A stretch of 63,868 nucleotides of DNA from Amaricoccus sp. (GTDB taxonomy: Bacteria > Pseudomonadota > Alphaproteobacteria > Rhodobacterales > Rhodobacteraceae). The notes under the pieces were generated by a model. It was not told the origin of the DNA. It did not search any database and was given only the letters and a program-made list of their open reading frames with translations. A program made the translations under genes and the position numbers. The stretch is taken from contig NZ_JAGOMQ010000026.1 in assembly GCF_017993425.1 (NCBI RefSeq), forward strand, positions 1 through 63,868. Reading direction: 5' to 3'. Positions 47,999 through 56,219 of the stretch are shown here, one piece after another (the first letter of the stretch is position 1; every line of letters starts with the position of its first letter).

Positions 47999-48718
47999 CT
48001 ATTCGGCGCTGAGAGGGGCGCGCGGGCGTTCCGGGAAGGCCTGCATGACGACGCCGACGAGGAGGAGCCAGAGCGAGGTGACGAGGAGGCCGGCCTTGAC
48101 GGGGCCCGGGGGGTCGAAGGCCTCCCAGATCGACCAGCCCGCGAGGATCACCCAGAGGATCGTCACCGTCAGGTTCAGCGGCCGCCAGCGGGCCGTGCGC
48201 ATCGGGTGGATGAACTTGAGCCAGGTGTACTGCGCGAGCGCCAGCGCGCCGATGATGGCGAGCGTCGCCCAGACCGGCGGGTCGAAGACGAGGAAGACGA
48301 GGAGCGGCATCTGCCAGACCGCCGGGAAGCCGACGAAGCAGTTGTCGTCCGCCTTCATCCGCACGTCGGCGAAGTACATCGCCCCGGTGAGCGCAATGAC
48401 CAGCGCCGCCATCAGGCCGAGATGCCAGGGCAGCAGGCCGGTGTAGATGAGCGCGTAGGCGGGGATGAAGACGTAGGTCAGATAGTCGATCACCAGGTCG
48501 AGGATCGTGCCGTCCCAGTTCGAGGCGTTCTTCTTGGTGTCGACCTTGCGGGCCAGCGGCCCGTCGATGCCGTCGACGATCAGCGCGATGCCGAGCCAGC
48601 CGAACATCAGCCGCCACTCGCCCTTGGTCGCGGCGACGAGCGCCATCAGCGCCAGCGCGGCCCCCGAGCCGGTCAGCAGGTGGACGGAGAAGGCGAGCGG
48701 CTTCGTCTTCGGCCTCAT
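47999..48718 (-). CDS. pcs: Phosphatidylcholine synthase
   Basis: A 239-residue inner-membrane CDP-alcohol phosphatidyltransferase that condenses CDP-diacylglycerol with choline in one step, a pathway common in alphaproteobacteria. The catalytic motif DGIDGPLARKV followed by NWDGTILDLVIDY fits DGx2ARx8Gx3Dx3D. About eight helices are visible, and CFVGFPAVWQMPLLVF is typical of Pcs. ATG 48718 is preferred over GTG 48724 because of GGTGGGG spacing. Confidence 0.94.
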   Translation of the reverse strand: MRPKTKPLAFSVHLLTGSGAALALMALVAATKGEWRLMFGWLGIALIVDGIDGPLARKVDTKKNASNWDGTILDLVIDYLTYVFIPAYALIYTGLLPWHLGLMAALVIALTGAMYFADVRMKADDNCFVGFPAVWQMPLLVFLVFDPPVWATLAIIGALALAQYTWLKFIHPMRTARWRPLNLTVTILWVILAGWSIWEAFDPPGPVKAGLLVTSLWLLLVGVVMQAFPERPRAPLSAE

Positions 48719-48825
48719 CCCCACCAGATACGGGGAATCCGCGCGCAGCGGAACCCCTGTCGGCGGCCGGCTTGCCGGTCGCGGCGGCCCGTGGCAACGT
48801 CCGCGCCGCGCGGGGGGAGGGCGGC

Positions 48826-49350
48826 ATGGACGATGGCGGGGTGCGGTGGAGGCTCTATGCCGAGGCGTTCCGCGCCTGGGTTCCGATCGTCGTCTCGCTC
48901 TGCGCGATCAGCCTGACGATCTACCAGGCGCAGGCGACGCGGCGGCACAACCGCCTCGCGGTGATGCCGCGGGTCGACGTGCGTTTCCAGGTGGACGGCG
49001 ACACCGGCGACATCGAGATGCGGATGGTCGATGTCGGGATCGGGCCGGCCGTGGTGACCGGGGTCGCGCTGGTCGAGGGGGGCGTGCGCTTCGACCGGGG
49101 GGACTTCGCCGCCTGCCGGATCCTCGACGAGCGGCTGGGCCGCGAGGGCGACGACTGGGATACGGAGTGCTTCGTGATGGACGGGACCTATGTGCTGCGG
49201 CCCGGCGACGGCGCGCTCCTCTATGCGAGCCGGCGGGCGGACGGCCTGCCGCCGGTGGCGCCGAAGATCCCGGAGGACCTCGACGTGGTCGAGGTCGCGG
49301 TGCGCTACTGCTCCTTCTACGAGGATTGCTGGCTCTCGACCGAGCGCTGA
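48826..49350 (+). CDS. Small membrane-anchored protein of unknown function
   Basis: A 174-residue protein with one N-terminal helix (WVPIVVSLCAISLTIYQAQA, residues ~18-37) and a soluble beta-rich domain (VDVRFQVDGDTGDIEMRMVD, VGIGPAVVTGVALVEGG). Cysteines at the end (VRYCSFYEDCWLST) may form a disulphide. It opens with GGGGAGGG before ATG 48826 and is divergent from pcs. It resembles uncharacterised proteins with an N-terminal anchor; no function is assigned. Its last ~50 codons are repeated, in degenerate form, four times downstream. Confidence 0.7.
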   Translation: MDDGGVRWRLYAEAFRAWVPIVVSLCAISLTIYQAQATRRHNRLAVMPRVDVRFQVDGDTGDIEMRMVDVGIGPAVVTGVALVEGGVRFDRGDFAACRILDERLGREGDDWDTECFVMDGTYVLRPGDGALLYASRRADGLPPVAPKIPEDLDVVEVAVRYCSFYEDCWLSTER

Positions 49351-49372
49351 GCGGTGCGGGGGGCGGCGCCTG

Positions 49373-49960
49373 TGGGTTGCGGGCGGGGGACGCGGCGCTC
49401 TTCGGTGCGCGCCGACGGCCCGGCGCCGGCGGGGCCGAAGGCCCCGGTCCGCTGCTGCGCCTTCTGCGAGGATCGCCGGCTGTCGACCGGGCGTCGAGCG
49501 GGGCCGGGCCGGGCGCCCTGCGTGCTGCGGCCGGGGACGGGGCGCGGCGCCGTGCGCGCCGGGGGACCGACGGCTCGGCGCCGGTGACGCCGAAGGTCCC
49601 GGTCCGCTGCTGCGCCTTCCGCGAGGATTGCCGGCTGTCGACCGGGCGTCGAGCGGGGCCGGGCCGGGCGCCCTGCGTGCTGCGGCCGGGGACGGGGCGC
49701 GGCGCCCTGCGTGCCGGAGGACCGACGGCTCGGCGCCGGTGAGGCCGAAAGTCCCGGTCCGCGGCTGCGCCTTCCGCGAGGATTGCCGCCTGTCGACCGG
49801 GCGTCGAGCGGGGCCGGGCGCCTGCGTGCTGCGGCCGGGGCGGGCGCGGCGCCGTGCGCGCCGGGGGGTCGACGGCTCGGCGCCGGTGGGGCCGAAGTCC
49901 CGGTCCGCGCGCCCGTTCTACGACGATGGCTGGCTCCCGACCGGGCGCCGGGCGGGGCGG
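49373..49960 (+). repeat. Four tandem degenerate copies of the preceding gene's 3' end
   Basis: Units of ~140-155 bases start near 49373, 49520, 49673 and 49821. Each contains a version of the sequence encoding VLRPGDGA...RADG and VRYCSFYEDCWLSTER, but the two halves are in different frames, so none is translatable as a whole (for example VRCCAFREDCRLSTGRR in one frame, CVLRPGTGRG in another). Copies 2 and 3 are nearly identical. The last copy overlaps the 3' end of the convergent hydrolase gene (stop at 49918). Confidence 0.8.
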
Positions 49961-50910
49961 GGGCCGCGGGCGAGGCCGTCGCGGATCGCCGCGGCGACGG
50001 CGTCCACGGTGATGTCGAGCCAGGGGGGGGCGGCCGGGCGGGGGGCGGGGTCGAGGTAGCCGCCCGCGCCGGAATGCGACATCGCGCCGATCTCGCGCTC
50101 GACGAGGCGGCCGTCATGGCGGGCCTCGTTCCAGAACGACCCGCCCGCCACCGGCCAGCGGCCCGGGAAGGCGGCGCGGCCGAGCGCGTAGACGCGGTCG
50201 CCGGAGCCGAAGAGCGAGGTGAGCCAGGCGGCGGCGTCGATGCCGCGGTCCGAGCACATCACCCCGCCGATCGTGACGATCGCCGGGGCCGCGCCGAGCG
50301 CGTCGGCGAGGTAGGTGGCCGCGCCGACCGAGATCTGGCCGCCGCCGCTCGAGCCGAGCAGGATCACCGGGGCGGGCCGGCGCGGGTCGTAGCCGGCGGC
50401 GGCGAGGCGCTCGCGGACGATGCCGGCGATGCCGAAGCCGTAGAGCGGCCCGTAGCGGTCGTCGGCGGAGACGAGGACCTGGAAGAGGTTGCGGACGTTG
50501 AGGATGGCCGGCAGCAGCCGGGTCCCGTTCAGCCGCCAGTCGAGGACGCGCCGCCAGAGCCAGGTGAACACCCGCTGTCCGGTCAGCAGCTCGCGGCCCG
50601 AGGGCGCGTAGGGGAAGACGTCGCGGACGATGCGCGCCTCCGGCAGCTCGGCCTGGAGGCGGTCGAGGAACACCGTCTCGTGCGGCAGCAGCTCCTGGCC
50701 GGAGATCGCGCCGATGCCGGAGAGGAAGACCACGAAGCAGTCGGGCGGCGGGCCGGGAGCGGGCGCGCGGGGCGGGGCGGGCTCGGCGGGCTCGTCGCCG
50801 GGGCCGAGCCAGCCCGCCCACCAGCCGAGCGATTCCACCGGGGCGAGCGCCAGCGACAGGACGAGGCCGAGCGCGCCCATGGCGGCGAGCCAGAAGAGGG
50901 CCTCGGTCAC
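49918..50910 (-). CDS. Alpha/beta-hydrolase-like protein with membrane anchor
   Basis: A 330-residue protein. An N-terminal helix (residues ~3-24, ALFWLAAMGALGLVLSLALA) is followed by a Pro-rich linker and a hydrolase-like core with FVVFLSGIGAISGQELLPHE, the nucleophile elbow LLGSSGGGQ (Ser in GxSxG), IVTIGGVMCSDRG and a late His in GAMSHSGAGGYLD. It is probably a serine esterase or lipase on the periplasmic face; the substrate is unknown. The GTG start overlaps the preceding gene by four bases. Its last dozen codons lie inside the tandem-repeat array, so the native C-terminus has probably been replaced. Confidence 0.7.
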   Translation of the reverse strand: MTEALFWLAAMGALGLVLSLALAPVESLGWWAGWLGPGDEPAEPAPPRAPAPGPPPDCFVVFLSGIGAISGQELLPHETVFLDRLQAELPEARIVRDVFPYAPSGRELLTGQRVFTWLWRRVLDWRLNGTRLLPAILNVRNLFQVLVSADDRYGPLYGFGIAGIVRERLAAAGYDPRRPAPVILLGSSGGGQISVGAATYLADALGAAPAIVTIGGVMCSDRGIDAAAWLTSLFGSGDRVYALGRAAFPGRWPVAGGSFWNEARHDGRLVEREIGAMSHSGAGGYLDPAPRPAAPPWLDITVDAVAAAIRDGLARGPRPARRPVGSQPSS

Positions 50911-51572
50911 GGGGCGTCGCGGTCTTCGCCGTCGCCGTCGCCCCGCCCGGCGCGGGCGCGGCGGCGGAGGTCGTCGACGAGGCCGCCGGCGTTGAGGGTG
51001 AGCGGCGCCCCGGCCGCGACGCGCTCGAGGCCGCCGAGCAGCCAGCCGACGGGGCGGCCGAGCAGCACGGTGAGGAGGCGCATCGCCGCCCAGCCGCTGA
51101 AGGCGAAGAAGGCCGCGCCGGCGAAGGGCAGGCCGAGGCCGTGGTGGAGGCCGAAGAGGGTCAGGAGCAGCACCCAGACGTCGATCGCCCGGTCGAGCTG
51201 CTCGCCGATGTAGGGGGCGAGGGTGAGGATGCCGAGGAGGCGGGGCGCGTGGGCGAGCGCGACCACCGCGGCCGTCGGCAGGAAGGCGAGGTTGCGGCCG
51301 AAGGCCATCTCGTCGAGGGCGAGCGCGAGCGCCACGGTCAGGAGGGCGCCGGCGACGTAGACGGCGCCCTGCAGCGCGAGGCTGAGGACGAAGCGCCCGG
51401 GCCGGACGTGGTTGAGGAAGAGCGTCACCGCGTGGCCGGTCGCCTGCGACATGCCGGCGACGAAGACCAGCGCGAAGACCGTGCCGCGCGGGCCGCCGGG
51501 GGCGGCGACGCGGCGGAAGGCGTCGGGGTCGAAGGAGAGGGCGTCGACGCCGAGGGCGAGGGCGTCGAGCAT
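50907..51572 (-). CDS. Multi-span membrane protein, Yip1/DUF-type
   Basis: A 221-residue inner-membrane protein with about five helices (GTVFALVFVAGMSQATGHAV, LQGAVYVAGALLTVALALAL, LPTAAVVALAHAPRLLGI, VWVLLLTLFGLHHGLGLPFA, AAMRLLTVLLG). The pattern resembles Yip1-domain proteins, but the match is weak. The C-terminus is acidic and basic and its stop overlaps the hydrolase start, so the two are translationally coupled and may act together at the membrane. Confidence 0.65.
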   Translation of the reverse strand: MLDALALGVDALSFDPDAFRRVAAPGGPRGTVFALVFVAGMSQATGHAVTLFLNHVRPGRFVLSLALQGAVYVAGALLTVALALALDEMAFGRNLAFLPTAAVVALAHAPRLLGILTLAPYIGEQLDRAIDVWVLLLTLFGLHHGLGLPFAGAAFFAFSGWAAMRLLTVLLGRPVGWLLGGLERVAAGAPLTLNAGGLVDDLRRRARAGRGDGDGEDRDAP

Positions 51573-51601
51573 CGGCGCGGGGCCCCGGGGGGGGGGGCGG
51601 C

Positions 51602-52621
51602 TCAGCCGCGCTTCCGGCGCCGCTCGCGGGGGGCGCCGCCGCCCTCGCCGCCGTCGCCAACGCCGTCGGAGGCGGAGGAGAAGCCGCCGAGGCGGCGCTC
51701 GATCTCGGCGAGGTCGGGGCGCGGGCCGCGCGGCGTCGTCTCCAGCGCGGCGCGCATGGCGACGAGGTGGGCGGGCGCGGTGCCGCAGCAGCCGCCGATG
51801 ATCGTCGCGCCGCAGTCGCGGGCCAGGACGGCGTAGTCGGCCATCAGCTCCGGCGTGCCATCGTAGTGGATGTGGCCGTCGTGGAACTTCGGGATGCCGG
51901 CGTTGCCCTTGGCGATGACCGGCAGGCGCGGCGACTGGGCGGTGAAGCCGAGGACGGTGCGCAGGAGGTCGGAGGCGCCGACGCCGCAATTCGCCCCGAA
52001 GGCGAGCGGGGCGTTGGGCAGGCCGTCGACGAGGCCGACCATCGCGGCCGAGGTGACGCCCATCATGGTGCGGCCCGCGGTGTCGAAGCTCATCGTGCCG
52101 CACCACGCCCCGCCGGCGCGGGCGATGCCGAGGGCGGCGGCCTCGAACTCCTCGGGCGCGGAGATGGTCTCGACCCAGAGCACGTCGGCCCCGCCGGCGA
52201 GGAGGCCGCGGGCCTGCTCCTCGAACATCTCGGCCGCGCCCTCGATGGTCAGCGGGCCGAGGGGGGCCATGATCTCGCCGGTCGGGCCCATGGAGCCCGC
52301 GACGACGACCGTGCGGCCCGAGGCGTCGGCGACCTCGCGGGCCAGCTCGGCGGCGATGCGGTTGAGATCATAGGCGCGGCCGTCGGCGTCGTGGAGCTTC
52401 AGCCGGCTGGCGTTGCCGCCGAAGCTGTTGGTGAGGAAGAGGTCGGAGCCCGCGTCGACCGCGCCCTTGTAGAGCGCGCGGATCTTCTCGGGCTCGGTCT
52501 CGTTCCAGAGCTCGGGGGCCTCGCCGGCCTCGAGGCCCATGTTGAAGAGGTTGGTGCCGGTGGCGCCGTCGGCCAGCAGCCAGTCGCGCTCCCGGAGCAG
52601 CCTCTCGAGCGGGTTCGCCAT
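51602..52621 (-). CDS. bmt: Betaine-homocysteine S-methyltransferase
   Basis: A 339-residue zinc enzyme that methylates homocysteine to methionine using glycine betaine. The barrel starts LLADGATGTNLFNMGLEAGE. The Zn/homocysteine cysteines are in FGANCGVG and IGGCCGT; NSFGGNASRLKLHD and GSMGPTGEIMAPLG are typical. The C-terminal ~35 residues are Gly/Arg-rich and poorly conserved. ATG 52621 has GAGAGG upstream. It is 13 bases from the sufE stop, giving a sufE-bmt order on the minus strand. Confidence 0.93.
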   Translation of the reverse strand: MANPLERLLRERDWLLADGATGTNLFNMGLEAGEAPELWNETEPEKIRALYKGAVDAGSDLFLTNSFGGNASRLKLHDADGRAYDLNRIAAELAREVADASGRTVVVAGSMGPTGEIMAPLGPLTIEGAAEMFEEQARGLLAGGADVLWVETISAPEEFEAAALGIARAGGAWCGTMSFDTAGRTMMGVTSAAMVGLVDGLPNAPLAFGANCGVGASDLLRTVLGFTAQSPRLPVIAKGNAGIPKFHDGHIHYDGTPELMADYAVLARDCGATIIGGCCGTAPAHLVAMRAALETTPRGPRPDLAEIERRLGGFSSASDGVGDGGEGGGAPRERRRKRG

Positions 52622-52634
52622 TCTCGCCTCTCCC

Positions 52635-53066
52635 TCAGGCCTGCTGCATCGCCGCGCCGGCCAGCGCGCGGATCCTCGCCACCATCGCGCGCAGCCCGTT
52701 CGAGCGCTGGGACGACAGGTGCTGGTCGAGCCCGAGCCTGCCGAGCTCGGCGAGGGCATCCACGGCGAGAACGCCCTTCGGGTCAAGCCCGGCGTAGAGG
52801 GCGTGCAGCGTCGCGATGAGGCCGCGCACGATCAGCGCGTCGGAATCGCCGACGAAGTCGAAGCGGGCGGCCTCGCCCTCGCCGGTGGGGGTCGGGACCA
52901 GCCAGACCTGGCTGGCGCAGCCCTCGACCTTGCTCGCGGGCGTGCGCAGCGCCTCGTCGAGCGGGGCCATCGCGCGGCCGAGCTCGATGACGTAGCGGTA
53001 GCGGTCCTCCCAGTCGTCGAGGAACGCGAAATCGTCGGCGATCGCTTCGAAACGCGGCGTTGCCAA
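52635..53066 (-). CDS. sufE: Cysteine desulfuration protein SufE
   Basis: A 143-residue sulfur-acceptor protein that takes persulfide from SufS for Fe-S cluster assembly. The acceptor Cys50 is in SKVEGCASQVWL; RYRYVIELG and GLIATLHALYAG are family marks. The start is a TTG at 53066 supported by AGGAAGG seven bases upstream; no in-frame ATG or GTG exists nearby. No other suf gene is in the window. Confidence 0.94.
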   Translation of the reverse strand: MATPRFEAIADDFAFLDDWEDRYRYVIELGRAMAPLDEALRTPASKVEGCASQVWLVPTPTGEGEAARFDFVGDSDALIVRGLIATLHALYAGLDPKGVLAVDALAELGRLGLDQHLSSQRSNGLRAMVARIRALAGAAMQQA

Positions 53067-53182
53067 GGGCGGCCTTCCTTCCTGCCAGCCCGTGGCAGAT
53101 ATGACGTCGGGGCCGCCGGGTCCAGTGCGGCCGTGGCGGTTTGGGCCTTCCCAAGCGGCCGGCTGCGAGCTATCCGGGGGCC

Positions 53183-53743
53183 ATGAGGACCGGCCCCGGG
53201 ATGCGCGTTGCGGTGGTCACGCTGGCGGGGTCGCTTCTCGTCGGCGGGTGCAGCTTTGGCTTCGGCCACAACGAGCCGCGCGCGACCCGCGACGTCGATT
53301 CCGAGGGCACCGTTCGGTCGAACGAGCAGGGGTTCCTGACCGGGCTCTTCACCCGCACGCCGGTCGACCTGCCGGACGCCGTCGCGGTGCCGATGCGCGA
53401 GGCGACGCTGGAGCGCGGCTATGGCGGGGTGATCATCCGCGCCACCGGGGTGGGGCCGACGCAGGGCTGGTTCAACGCGGCGCTGCTGCCCGATGAGCAG
53501 CCGGACGCCGCCGGGGTGCTGACGGTGAACCTGGTGGCGGTGCCGCCGCTGACGCCGATGCCGGCCGGGCCGGAGCGGACGCGGCTGCTGATGACCGGCG
53601 CCTTCGTGCAGGAGCTGGAGCTGCGCAACATCCGGGCGTTCCGGGTGGTCGCGGCCAACCAGTCGGTGACGCTGCCGGTGCCGGCGCGCCCCGCGCCCCC
53701 GCCGGTGGAGCTGCCGCCGGAGGACGCGGACGCCTCGTTCTGA
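53183..53743 (+). CDS. Putative lipoprotein
   Basis: A 186-residue protein with a lipobox (VVTLAGSLLVGGC; acylated Cys at about residue 18 from ATG 53183). The mature sequence includes RDVDSEGTVRSNEQGFLTGL, GGVIIRATGVGPTQGWFNAA and the Pro-rich C-terminus PARPAPPPVELPPEDADA. It resembles lipoproteins widespread in Rhodobacterales with no known function. ATG 53201 is an alternative start. It is divergent from sufE. Confidence 0.78.
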   Translation: MRTGPGMRVAVVTLAGSLLVGGCSFGFGHNEPRATRDVDSEGTVRSNEQGFLTGLFTRTPVDLPDAVAVPMREATLERGYGGVIIRATGVGPTQGWFNAALLPDEQPDAAGVLTVNLVAVPPLTPMPAGPERTRLLMTGAFVQELELRNIRAFRVVAANQSVTLPVPARPAPPPVELPPEDADASF

Positions 53744-53799
53744 GGCGGCGTCTGCGCCCGAGAGCGCTGGTCGGAAAATGTCCCACAGGGGGACAGGGT

Positions 53800-53849
53800 T
53801 CAAGACATTGATCTTGAGGCGGAATAGAAGTTGGTAATTTTATTCCGCC
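53800..53849 (+). repeat. CATTGAT inverted-repeat element, copy 4, with second hairpin
   Basis: TCAAGA-CATTGA-TCTTGA (53800-53817) is a perfect inverted repeat 57 bases after the lipoprotein stop, in the gene's sense. It is followed directly by a second perfect one, GGCGGAATA (53818-53826) with TATTCCGCC (53841-53849), whose loop is AT-rich. The remaining stretch to 54032 holds no gene. Confidence 0.6.
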
Positions 53850-54032
53850 GCCGCGCCTGTCCCGCGGCGTGCCGGGTCGCCTCGGACGGCCGCCGCGCCC
53901 GGCCTCTGGCGTCGGCGGTTGCGACCGCGCCCGGCGACATCTCGCGGGGGGCATAGGCGGGGGGCGGCCAGTCCTTTCCACGAATGTTGTGCCGTTCCTC
54001 AGGTGGTCGGGTGGCCGCGCGTGACTCGCGCC

Positions 54033-54221
54033 TTAAAGCTGCCGACCGCCCTTGCGCAACTCTTCCGCCGTGATGCGCAGGGGTTTGCCGTCCTTTGCGA
54101 TGACGATCTCGGTATTGGTCTGGATGGCTGTTTCACGCGCTATTCTTGCCGCGCGCAGCATGGCCGCCAGCGAGGCGCGGAGATCGGGGTTGCTGGCCTT
54201 GGACAAGTCCTGCGGCTTCAT
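54033..54221 (-). CDS. Small protein linked to a decayed zeta-toxin gene
   Basis: A 62-residue protein beginning MKPQDLSKASNPDLRASLAA and ending with IVIAKDGKPLRITAEELRKG. Proteins of this size with a TNTEIVIAKDGK-type stretch are found beside zeta-toxin-like kinases, so it is probably the accessory or antitoxin partner. Its ATG overlaps an upstream TGA (CAATGAAG), as in an intact operon, but the upstream toxin gene is reduced to fragments. Whether it is still expressed is unclear. Confidence 0.6.
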   Translation of the reverse strand: MKPQDLSKASNPDLRASLAAMLRAARIARETAIQTNTEIVIAKDGKPLRITAEELRKGGRQL

Positions 54222-54312
54222 TGGTTTTCTCCCCATTCCAGCATCACGTGCTCGGTGTTTACCTGCGCCGTTGGGGCCGGCGATGATGATGATCTTCCTG
54301 GTCGAAACCGCT
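54222..54312 (-). pseudogene. Zeta-toxin-like kinase remnant
   Basis: In the minus strand STRKIIIIAGPNGAGK (Walker A of zeta-toxin kinases) is followed after two bases, in another frame, by EHVMLEWGENQ and a stop that overlaps the small gene downstream. This is what remains if the middle of a zeta-toxin gene (normally ~180 residues or more) is deleted. MITE copy C has inserted ~135 bases upstream. Confidence 0.6.
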
Positions 54313-54446
54313 TCGGTTATCGTCGGCCTCCCTCCGCTTATTCCGCTCGAAGATTTCTTCGACTTGTCCCGCAGTCGACTTCTTGCCGCCGCATCCGTCA
54401 AGAGCACTGGCCTCAAACGAAAAATTGGCCGCATATCGGCCAATCG

Positions 54447-54770
54447 CACACTACACGACAGGAGCCGGTCGTCGCCCGAGGCCGCGTCGCTCCCCCCGAC
54501 CGAAGCGGGCTCTGCCCGCGATGCTGCGGCGCGACAAGCGAAAGCAAGGCTTTCGCCGCGCCGACGGCTGGAGCGCGTTGGCGCGTAAGCCGTAGGGGGT
54601 CCAGATTTCTCCGTCGCGCGCAATCCGTCCGTGATCGCCCCGGCGAGCGCGGAATCGCGCTCGCCCCCCGCAGGGGCGATCGCGGACGGATTTGCCACGG
54701 GTCAAATCCGTCTGGCGTCACCGTCCCGCACTCTCCCGACCGGGGTTTCTCTCCACTGTCGTGCAGTCTG
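54447..54770 (+). mobile_element. MITE-like element copy C, complete
   Basis: A 324-base element with 15-base inverted ends (CACACTACACGACAG at the left; right end reverse complement CAGACTGCACGACAG, two mismatches) and a perfect 9-base target duplication GGCCAATCG (54438-54446 and 54771-54779). The left copy of the target lies in a palindrome ATTGGCCG/CGGCCAAT (54424-54444). The interior matches copies A and B. No coding capacity. Confidence 0.87.
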
Positions 54771-54847
54771 GGCCAATCGAAATCATCTCGGCAACACTTT
54801 GGAAAGGGCTGGGGCGGCCGGCTGATCGTCCGCCCCAAGGCGGGCGA

Positions 54848-56053
54848 TCAGCCGGCGGGCGTTTGACGTCGGGCGTTCGCCGCCACGCCGCTCGCCACGG
54901 CGACCACGCGGACGCGGGCGCCGGCGGCGGAGAGGGCGATCTCGCCGCGCTTGAGCCGCAGCGCGTCGCGCCCGAAGATCTCGTAGCGCCAGCCGCGCAT
55001 GGCGGGGACGTCGGGCGCCTCCTCGGAGGCGATGGCGTCGAGGTCGGCGCTGGAGGCGACGAGGCGCTGGGCCACGCCCTCGGCGTCGCATTGCGACTTC
55101 AGCAGCACCCGCAGCAGGTCGGCGAGCGCCTCGGCCCCGGGCTTGCGAGAGGGCGCGTCGGGCACGCGCGGCAGCTCGGAGGCCGGCAGCGCCTCGGCGG
55201 CGGCGACGGCGGCGAGGATGCCGTCGGCGATCTCGCCCCGGCGCGCCTCGCGCAGGAGCAGGCGGGACTTGCCGAGATCCTCGGCGTTGCGCGGCCGGTT
55301 GGCGGCGAGCTCGAGCAGCGCGTCGTCCTTGAGGATGCGCGAGCGCGGCACGTTGCGGCCCTGCGCCGCCTCTTCGCGGAAGCGGGCGAGCTCGCGCAGC
55401 GCGGCGAGGAACTTCGGCGCGGTCGAGCGGGTCTTGAGCCGGGTCCAGGCGGTCTCCGGGTCGACGCGGTAGGTCTCCGGATCGACGAGGGTGGCGATCT
55501 CCTCCTCGACCCAGCCGGCGCGGCTGGTCTCGGCCAGGCGCTTCGCCAGCGTCTCGTAGATGCGCCGCAGGTGCGTCACGTCGGCGAGCGCGTATTCCTT
55601 CTGCGCCTCGGAGAGCGGCCGGCGCGCCCAGTCGGAGAAGCGCGAGGACTTGTCGATCGCGGCGCGCGCGATCTGGCGGGCGAGGGTCTCGTAGCCGACC
55701 TGATCGCCGTAGCCGCAGACCATCGCCGCGACCTGGGTGTCGAAGAAGGGCCGCGGCAGCACGCCGGCCGTGGTCGCGAAGATCTCGAGATCCTGGCGCG
55801 CGGCGTGAAAGACCTTGACGACGTTCGGGTCGCGGAAGAGCTCGTAGAGCGGCTCGAGCGACAGGCCCTCGGCCAGCGTGTCGACGAGGACGGCGGTCTC
55901 GGGGCCCTTGCCCGGGCGGGCGAGCTGCACGAGACAGAGCTGCGCGTAGTAGGTGCGCTCGCGCATGAACTCGGTGTCGATGGCGACGTAGGGGGCGGAG
56001 CGGCACTCCGCGACGAAGGCGGCCAGCGCGTCGGTAGTGGCGATCAGCTCCAA
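54848..56053 (-). CDS. rnd: Ribonuclease D
   Basis: A 401-residue 3'-5' exoribonuclease for tRNA and small-RNA 3' maturation. The DEDD catalytic residues are seen in YVAIDTEFMRE, HAARQDLEIF, FFDTQVAAM and YALADVTHL. HRDC domains follow (RRPLSEAQKEYA is the linker; AALRELARFREEAAQGRNVP). The only available start is a TTG at 56053, with a very close AGGCAGGA; the stop codon TGA shortly upstream rules out a longer form, and a promoter-like -10 lies at 56086-56081. Confidence 0.93.
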   Translation of the reverse strand: MELIATTDALAAFVAECRSAPYVAIDTEFMRERTYYAQLCLVQLARPGKGPETAVLVDTLAEGLSLEPLYELFRDPNVVKVFHAARQDLEIFATTAGVLPRPFFDTQVAAMVCGYGDQVGYETLARQIARAAIDKSSRFSDWARRPLSEAQKEYALADVTHLRRIYETLAKRLAETSRAGWVEEEIATLVDPETYRVDPETAWTRLKTRSTAPKFLAALRELARFREEAAQGRNVPRSRILKDDALLELAANRPRNAEDLGKSRLLLREARRGEIADGILAAVAAAEALPASELPRVPDAPSRKPGAEALADLLRVLLKSQCDAEGVAQRLVASSADLDAIASEEAPDVPAMRGWRYEIFGRDALRLKRGEIALSAAGARVRVVAVASGVAANARRQTPAG

Positions 56054-56080
56054 TCCTGCCTCGCGAACTCGGTTGTAAAC

Positions 56081-56109
56081 ATCATACTTTCAGCACTTTG
56101 CAGCGACAG
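56081..56109 (-). promoter_or_regulatory. Candidate promoter of rnd
   Basis: On the minus strand TATGAT (56086-56081) has a 17-base spacer to CTGTCG (56109-56104). Transcription would start near 56074, leaving a ~20-base leader before the TTG start. The -35 match is modest. Confidence 0.4.
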
Positions 56110-56219
56110 ACCTCAGCTCGGGCCGCACACTCTCTTGCACATCCGCCTGCGCCTGACAAGCCACGCCCCCCGGGGGCTCACGGGGTTCTCGCGCGGATGT
56201 GCGGCGGAGATGCGGGCGG

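Noticed and set aside
50907-51572. Assignment as a confident Yip1 or rhomboid-type protein
   Set aside because: Only the number of helices agrees; catalytic or signature residues were not found, so the call is left at membrane protein.
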